Positions 59,429 to 64,000 of a stretch of DNA of 64,000 nt are shown piece by piece. Location of the stretch: contig CP136010.1 of assembly GCA_030263805.2 (NCBI GenBank), forward strand, positions 2,309,001-2,373,000, written 5' to 3'. The stretch's first letter is position 1. Each line of letters starts with the position of its first letter. The position numbers and the translations under genes are program-made. Origin of the DNA: Pseudomonas sp. FeN3W. GTDB lineage: Bacteria > Pseudomonadota > Gammaproteobacteria > Pseudomonadales > Pseudomonadaceae. The notes under the pieces are model-generated. The model made no database searches and was not told where the DNA came from. It saw only the letters and a program-made list of their open reading frames with translations.

Positions 59429-61405
59429 ATGAAAACACCCCGTCTGCTACAAGGTCGCCGCGGCCCTGTACTCTCCATTTTTCTGCTCCTGCTGATCGCC
59501 GCCAGCGTCGCCTATTGGCAGTTGCGCCCCAACGCCCCATCGACGCCGGCCACAGGTGCGGCGGCGAGCATGCTCGAAGCCCTGCAGGACTCCACCGAGC
59601 CCTGGCAGGTCAATCGCCGCGACCTTTCGGTGCTGATGAGCGACCTGCGTGGCGCCGGCATCGCCAGCGCCGCATTGGGTAAGGATGCGGTGTACGTCAG
59701 CCTGCACGATGGCCTGCGCTACTGGGTGCCGGACCAGTCCGGTCGCGTCGCCGGGTTGTTGCTCGAGCAGTACGCGCAAGCCAGCGGTGAGCTGTTCCCG
59801 TTGGCGATGTTCCAGACCGACGCGGAAAAGCCTTTCTACACCTACCTGCTGCCCTACTCGCCAATCGCCTTGCTGCTGCTCGGGGCGGCAATTTTCTTCG
59901 CCATGAAGACCCGCAGCTTCGAGGTCCAGCGCAAGGGCAGCGGCGTGACCTTCGCCGACGTGATCGGTGCCGCGGAAGCCAAGCAGGCCCTCAGCGACGT
60001 CACCACCTACCTACGCGATCCGGCCGCCTACGCGCGTCTCGGCGCGCGCCCACCCAAGGGTGTGCTACTGACCGGCGAACCCGGCACCGGTAAGACCCAG
60101 CTGGCCAAGGCGCTGGCCAGCGAGTCGAATGCCAGCTTCATCCAGGTCACCGGCAGCGATTTCTCCTCGATGTATTTCGGCGTCGGCATCCAGAAGGTCA
60201 AGGCGTTGTTCCGCACCGCGCGCAAACAGGCGCCGTGCATCATCTTCATCGACGAGATCGATGGCATCGGCAAGCGCGCCGAACAGCAGCGCTCCAGCGA
60301 TGCCGAGAGCAACCGCATCATCAACCAGTTCCTCGCCGAGATGGACGGCTTCGATGGCGCCGCCGGCGTGCTGGTGCTGGGCGCCACCAACTTCCCCAAC
60401 TCGCTCGATCCGGCGCTGGTACGTGAAGGCCGCTTCGACCGCTCCATCGCCGTCGGCCTGCCCGGCCTCGATGACCGTGAAGCGCTGTTCCGCCTGTATG
60501 CCGGCAAGATCAGCGCGGCGACCGATCTGGACTTTCCGCAGCTGGCGCGCAATACCGTCGGTCTCACGCCGGCCGCCATCGCCTACATCGTCAACCACGC
60601 GGCGCTGCTGGCCGCCCGCGCGGCCGCCAGCCAGGTCGATATGGCGCACTTCGTCGATGCCGTGGAAACCTGCCGCATCGGCGAGCAGCCCTCCGGCGTG
60701 ACGCCGATGTCCGCCACCGACCGCAAGCGCATCGCCGTGCACGAAGCCGGCCACGCGCTGGTGGCGGCGGCGTTGAATGTCGGCCGGGTGGAAAAGGTCA
60801 CCATCCTGCCGCGCGGCCAGGCGCTGGGCGTGACCCTGGTGACGCCGGTGGAGGACAAGCGTCTGCACATGTACTCCGAACTGCGCAACCGCATCCAGAT
60901 GCTGCTGGCCGGCCGTGGCGCCGAGCAGTTGTATTTCCACGAGGTATCGTCCGGTGCCGGGCAGGATCTGCAGGAAGCCTCGAAGATCGCCCTTTCCATG
61001 GTCGGCGCCCTCGGCATGGGCCCGCGCGGCTCGCTGCTGAGCCTGCAGGCCGTGCGCGACGCGCACCTGGACAGCGATCCGCGCGAAGCGCTGGAAGCGG
61101 CCGATGAGCTGCTGCAGCAGCTCAATCAGGAGTGCCTTGCACTGCTGCAGCGCCTGAAGCCGGCGCTCGACCACATCACCGAGCGCCTGCTGGAGTGCGA
61201 GACCGTGCCGGGTGAGGAAGTGCTCGCTGCGGTTGCCGCGATTCCCGCCGACCGTGCCCATGGCGTCTCGCCATTGCACGGCCCGCTCTCAGGGCTCGAG
61301 CGCGTCGCCGCCTCAGGCTTCGACGACGGCACCGGGGCGCTGTTCGACCTCGTCGCCGGCGAGCCGAAGGACATTACCGAACCGGAAGGCCCCGGCATGG
61401 CCTAG
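59429..61405 (+). CDS. FtsH-like membrane AAA+ zinc metalloprotease (non-canonical copy)
   Basis: A 658-residue membrane protease. Two membrane segments (about 14-33 and 140-165) flank a periplasmic domain; the AAA+ domain has Walker A GEPGTGKT (216-223), Walker B FIDEID with Asp275-Glu276, and a pore loop MYFGVG in place of the usual MFVGVG; the protease has HEAGH (438-442) and the third zinc ligand Asp513 (AGQDLQ). The typical GPPGTGKT is GEPGTGKT here. The canonical ftsH next to rlmE/folP is elsewhere in Pseudomonas, so this is likely a second copy. Divergent location and sequence suggest a special substrate range. Confidence 0.9.
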   Translation: MKTPRLLQGRRGPVLSIFLLLLIAASVAYWQLRPNAPSTPATGAAASMLEALQDSTEPWQVNRRDLSVLMSDLRGAGIASAALGKDAVYVSLHDGLRYWVPDQSGRVAGLLLEQYAQASGELFPLAMFQTDAEKPFYTYLLPYSPIALLLLGAAIFFAMKTRSFEVQRKGSGVTFADVIGAAEAKQALSDVTTYLRDPAAYARLGARPPKGVLLTGEPGTGKTQLAKALASESNASFIQVTGSDFSSMYFGVGIQKVKALFRTARKQAPCIIFIDEIDGIGKRAEQQRSSDAESNRIINQFLAEMDGFDGAAGVLVLGATNFPNSLDPALVREGRFDRSIAVGLPGLDDREALFRLYAGKISAATDLDFPQLARNTVGLTPAAIAYIVNHAALLAARAAASQVDMAHFVDAVETCRIGEQPSGVTPMSATDRKRIAVHEAGHALVAAALNVGRVEKVTILPRGQALGVTLVTPVEDKRLHMYSELRNRIQMLLAGRGAEQLYFHEVSSGAGQDLQEASKIALSMVGALGMGPRGSLLSLQAVRDAHLDSDPREALEAADELLQQLNQECLALLQRLKPALDHITERLLECETVPGEEVLAAVAAIPADRAHGVSPLHGPLSGLERVAASGFDDGTGALFDLVAGEPKDITEPEGPGMA

Positions 61406-61439
61406 AACGCTGCCTGATCGCTCGGCAAAGCCCGTGCGT

Positions 61440-62057
61440 TCAGGGCAACAACACCAGGCGATTGGGTAGTTCGTTGCGCTCGTGGGTCTTCGGCACATGC
61501 TGTGCCAACAGCGCACCGCTGGCCTCGATGCAGCCGAGGAAGCCCTCGAGCACCTGCCCCTGCTTCACCCGCTCGGTGAAGCAGGCGACGACAGACTCCC
61601 AGGCGGCATTGTCGATGCGGCTGGAGATGCCGCGGTCGACCAGAATCTCCACGTAGCGCTCGGCTTCCGAGACGAAGATCAGCACTCCGGTGTCGCCGTC
61701 GGTGTGATGCAGATTGAGTTCGATGAACTGCCGCCGCGCCAGGTTGCAGGCGCGCCAGTTGCGCACCGAACGCGGGATCAGATGGCTGGTCAGCGCCGGC
61801 ATGCGAAACAGCACCGCGAGCACGATAAAGGTCGCCCACTGCACCAGCAACAGCTGCCAGGCGCCGAGCCAGCCACTGAAGAACAGCAGCGCGCCGGGCA
61901 GCAGCAGTGCGATCAGACCGGCCCACAGCAGCGGGATGTAGTGATAGTCGTCCGCCTGGGCGGCCAGCACCGTCACCAGTTCGGCGTCGGTGCTGCGCTC
62001 CACGCGCTCGATCGCTTCGGCTACCTGTTGCAGTTCTCTCTCGCTGAGTAAGGTCAT
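61440..62057 (-). CDS. TPM domain membrane protein
   Basis: A 205-residue protein with a TPM domain split by two central membrane segments (about 42-85: YIPLLWAGLIALLLPGALLFF and LLLVQWATFIVLAVLF). Later parts read DGDTGVLIFVSEAERYVEILVDRGI, the TPM core. Last gene of the lemA-TPM-TPM operon. Function unknown; TPM proteins are often in envelope maintenance contexts. Confidence 0.86.
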   Translation of the reverse strand: MTLLSERELQQVAEAIERVERSTDAELVTVLAAQADDYHYIPLLWAGLIALLLPGALLFFSGWLGAWQLLLVQWATFIVLAVLFRMPALTSHLIPRSVRNWRACNLARRQFIELNLHHTDGDTGVLIFVSEAERYVEILVDRGISSRIDNAAWESVVACFTERVKQGQVLEGFLGCIEASGALLAQHVPKTHERNELPNRLVLLP

Positions 62058-62075
62058 CGTTCATCCATCATTGAT

Positions 62076-62834
62076 TTACCAGCCGCCGGAAGCACCGCCG
62101 CCTCCGAAACCGCCGCCGCCCCCACCGAAGCCACCACCGCCGAAGCCACCACCGCCGAAACCGCCGCCACCGCCCCGCCCCATACCGCCAAGCAAGGCGC
62201 CCAGCAGCAAGGCGCGACGACCGCCACCGCGACCACCGCGCCCGCCGCCGATAACGAAGATAGCCACCAGCATGAGGAAGAAGCCGAGAATCCCTAGCCC
62301 GCCGGGCTGCTCTTGCGCCATCGGCATGACCGGTCGCAGCTCGGCCGGCAACGCGTCGCCGCCAAGCACCGTGACGATCGCCTCTGCACCCTCGGTGATG
62401 CCGCCCGTGAAGTCGCCGCGCTGGAACGCCGGCGCGATGACCCGATTGATGATCACCGAGGACTGCGCGTCAGTGAGCCGACCTTCCAGGCCGTAGCCGA
62501 CCTCGATGCGAATCTTGCGATCATCGCGGGCGACGATCAGCAGCGCGCCGTTGTCCTCGCCCTCCTGGCCGATGCCCCAGGTGCGGCCGAGCTGCAGGCC
62601 GAATTCCTCGATGCTACGCCCGCCGAGATTCGGCACCGTCACGACCACCACCTGCTCACCGGTCGCCTGCTCGTGGGCCGCCAGCATGCTGGTCAGACGC
62701 GCCTCGGCCTGGCTGTCGAGCAGCTCGGCGCGATCGACCACGCGCCCGGTCAGCTCCGGGACCTCGGCTTCCTGGGCGACCAGGCTAGCGGCCCAGAGCA
62801 GCAGGATCAGCAGTAGCGGAAACCTGGAGGTCAT
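62076..62834 (-). CDS. YgcG-type TPM domain protein with Gly-rich tail
   Basis: A 252-residue exported membrane protein: signal peptide (residues 1-20, LLLILLLWAASLVAQ), TPM domain (about 28-150, RIEVGYGLEGRLTDAQSSVII), one membrane segment (about 184-202), and a Gly/Phe-rich C-terminus built of GGGF repeats. The tail is encoded by tandem GGTGGCTTCGGC-type units (about 62085-62175), prone to slippage. Overlaps lemA by four bases (ATGA). Confidence 0.9.
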   Translation of the reverse strand: MTSRFPLLLILLLWAASLVAQEAEVPELTGRVVDRAELLDSQAEARLTSMLAAHEQATGEQVVVVTVPNLGGRSIEEFGLQLGRTWGIGQEGEDNGALLIVARDDRKIRIEVGYGLEGRLTDAQSSVIINRVIAPAFQRGDFTGGITEGAEAIVTVLGGDALPAELRPVMPMAQEQPGGLGILGFFLMLVAIFVIGGGRGGRGGGRRALLLGALLGGMGRGGGGGFGGGGFGGGGFGGGGGGFGGGGASGGW

Positions 62835-63439
62835 TGAAACTGCACTTGTGGCGCCTGCTCGGCATTCTCGGCGGTAGCCTCGAAGTTCTCGCGAATCGGC
62901 ATGTCGCTGTACATCAGCGTGTGCCAGATACGTCCGGGGAAGGTACGAATCTCGGTGTTGTAGCGCTCGACCGCGGCGATGAAGTCGCGGCGTGCCACCG
63001 CGATGCGGTTCTCGGTGCCTTCAAGCTGCGATTGCAGGGCAAGGAAGTTCTGGTTCGACTTCAGCTCCGGATAGCGCTCGGATACCGCCATCAGCCGGCT
63101 CAGGGCGCCGGTCAGCTGGTTCTGCGCCTGTTGGAACTGCTGCAGCTTCTGCGGATCGTCCAGGGTGCTGGCATCGATCTGAATCGAGGTGGCCTTGGCC
63201 CGCGCCTCGACCACCGCCGTAAGCGTCTCCTGCTCCTGACGGGCGAAGCCCTTGACCGTCTCGACCAGATTGGGAATCAGGTCGGCACGGCGCTGATACT
63301 GGTTCTCCACCTGCGACCAGGCGGATTTCACCTGTTCGTCGTAGCGCGGAATGTTGTTGATGCCGCAGCCGGCCAGTAGCCAGGACATAAGGACTACAAC
63401 CGCCAGTTGCCAGGTGTTTCGATAACGCTGCGTCTGCAT
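62831..63439 (-). CDS. lemA: LemA family lipoprotein
   Basis: A 202-residue protein with a lipobox (WLLAGC) near residue 20, then the LemA coiled-coil core: NNIPRYDEQVKSAWSQVENQYQRRADLIPNLVETVKG and ALQSQLEGTENRIAVARRDF. The start is uncertain; an ATG at 63454 would add five residues, and neither has a good ribosome site. LemA followed by TPM/YgcG genes is a widespread operon with unknown function. Confidence 0.88.
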   Translation of the reverse strand: MQTQRYRNTWQLAVVVLMSWLLAGCGINNIPRYDEQVKSAWSQVENQYQRRADLIPNLVETVKGFARQEQETLTAVVEARAKATSIQIDASTLDDPQKLQQFQQAQNQLTGALSRLMAVSERYPELKSNQNFLALQSQLEGTENRIAVARRDFIAAVERYNTEIRTFPGRIWHTLMYSDMPIRENFEATAENAEQAPQVQFQ

Positions 63440-63500
63440 GATGCGCTTGTCCATTCTGTTAACCAGTACGCAGATAAGAATAGCCAAAGGCCATAAGAGT

Positions 63501-64000
63501 TCAGGCGCGCGATGAAACTATCCCCTGCCACGGCGCGCGACTCAGCAAGCACATACAGCGCTCCTGCAGATACTCGCGCAGCAGCCGCACCGGCTTGCTC
63601 AGCTGGGCCCGATGGGCGCAGAGCAGATTCAAGGGCGCCGCTTCACCAAGACAGCCTGGCAACAGCACCTGCAGACGGCCCGCGGCCACGTCGTCGGCGA
63701 TGTCCAGCCAGGATTTGTAGGCCAGTCCGTTTCCGGCCAGCGCCCAGCGCCGCACCACGTCGGCATCGTCACTGACGCGGTCGCCAGCGACCTGTACGGC
63801 GTGCTCACGGCGCCCCTCCTGAAAGCACCAGCGGTCATGCACGCGCCCGGCGAGCATGAAACGCAGGCAGTTGTGCGCGGCCAGTTCGTCCAGCCGCTGC
63901 GGCACGCCGTGGCGCTGCAGGTAGGTCGGCGAGGCGCACAGCACCCGGCGATTGCCCGCGGCCACCGGCAGCGCCACCAGGCTCGAATCCTGTGGCTCGC
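63501..64000 (-). CDS. LysR family regulator, effector domain (5' end outside window)
   Basis: The frame is open to the last base, and the visible 166 codons form the C-terminal LysR substrate-binding domain: DSSLVALPVAAGNRRVLCASPTYL, then WALAGNGLAYKSWLDIADDVAAGRLQVLLP, and a closing LSKPVRLLREYLQER. The helix-turn-helix is outside the window. It is 61 bases downstream of, and on the same strand as, the lemA start, so the two may be separate units. Target unknown. Confidence 0.9.
   Translation of the reverse strand, partial: EPQDSSLVALPVAAGNRRVLCASPTYLQRHGVPQRLDELAAHNCLRFMLAGRVHDRWCFQEGRREHAVQVAGDRVSDDADVVRRWALAGNGLAYKSWLDIADDVAAGRLQVLLPGCLGEAAPLNLLCAHRAQLSKPVRLLREYLQERCMCLLSRAPWQGIVSSRA

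Overview
This is a GC-rich gammaproteobacterial chromosome segment. The backbone gene order is dapF-DUF484-xerC-HAD, sutA, yjbQ, glnK-amtB-amtB, ubiK, comM, betT, rep, xpt, cytochrome c5, dadA/lrp, radC, coaBC-dut-algC-argB, pyrE/crc, rph/yicC-gmk-rpoZ-spoT-ridA. From memory this is the order of the P. aeruginosa PA5278-PA5339 region. A tandem pair of amtB genes behind glnK is known from Pseudomonas (Stutzerimonas) stutzeri A1501, so a member of the P. stutzeri group is the most likely source. The assignment rests on gene order and protein features only; no search was run.

Layout. 1-2.9 kb: end of dapF, DUF484, xerC and a HAD phosphatase, in overlapping order. 2.96-3.74 kb: an internally deleted IS4-type element lying inside the terminator shared by the HAD gene and sutA. 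3.8-8.1 kb (minus): sutA, yjbQ, and the nitrogen operon glnK-amtB1-amtB2 with a recognisable sigma-54 promoter and NtrC-type sites. 8.2-16 kb: ubiK, comM, betT, a GGDEF/EAL protein and rep. 16.1-26.0 kb: a block that interrupts the rep-xpt neighbourhood, holding a PAQR/hemolysin III protein, an ADH-mmsA-iclR operon with paired operators, a GAPDH-cyclodeaminase pair, and a divergent operon of two GH13 enzymes plus a DUF1080 protein. 26.2-32.4 kb: xpt, a cupin, cytochrome c5, and the D-alanine catabolic locus (XRE regulator, ridA, dadA, lrp, amine/amino-acid oxidoreductase), which lacks dadX. 32.5-40.9 kb: a variable stretch with a PLD lipoprotein, a periplasmic protein of unknown function, an Mpo1-like membrane protein, a chemoreceptor with a probable FliA promoter, 3-hydroxyacyl-CoA dehydrogenase, a thioesterase and a membrane protein. 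40.9-56.8 kb: conserved housekeeping genes for pantothenate/CoA, dUTP, sugar phosphates, arginine, pyrimidines, Crc, RNA processing, GMP, omega subunit and (p)ppGpp. 56.8-64 kb: an ompA/fecR pair behind a heavily folded leader, a solute-binding protein, a second FtsH-like protease, a lemA-TPM-TPM operon and the end of a LysR gene.

How the genes relate. Several independent global circuits are represented: nitrogen status (glnK-amtB), carbon catabolite repression (crc), stringent response (spoT, rpoZ, sutA), c-di-GMP (GGDEF/EAL) and D-amino-acid catabolism (lrp-dadA-ridA). The most unusual material is non-coding or accessory: the terminator-splitting IS remnant, an intergenic repeat family that supplies the start of xerC and follows crc as 13 heptamers, the multi-hairpin leader before fecR, and the GAPDH-cyclodeaminase / GH13-DUF1080 block. 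No tRNA, rRNA, CRISPR array, prophage or defence system was recognised.
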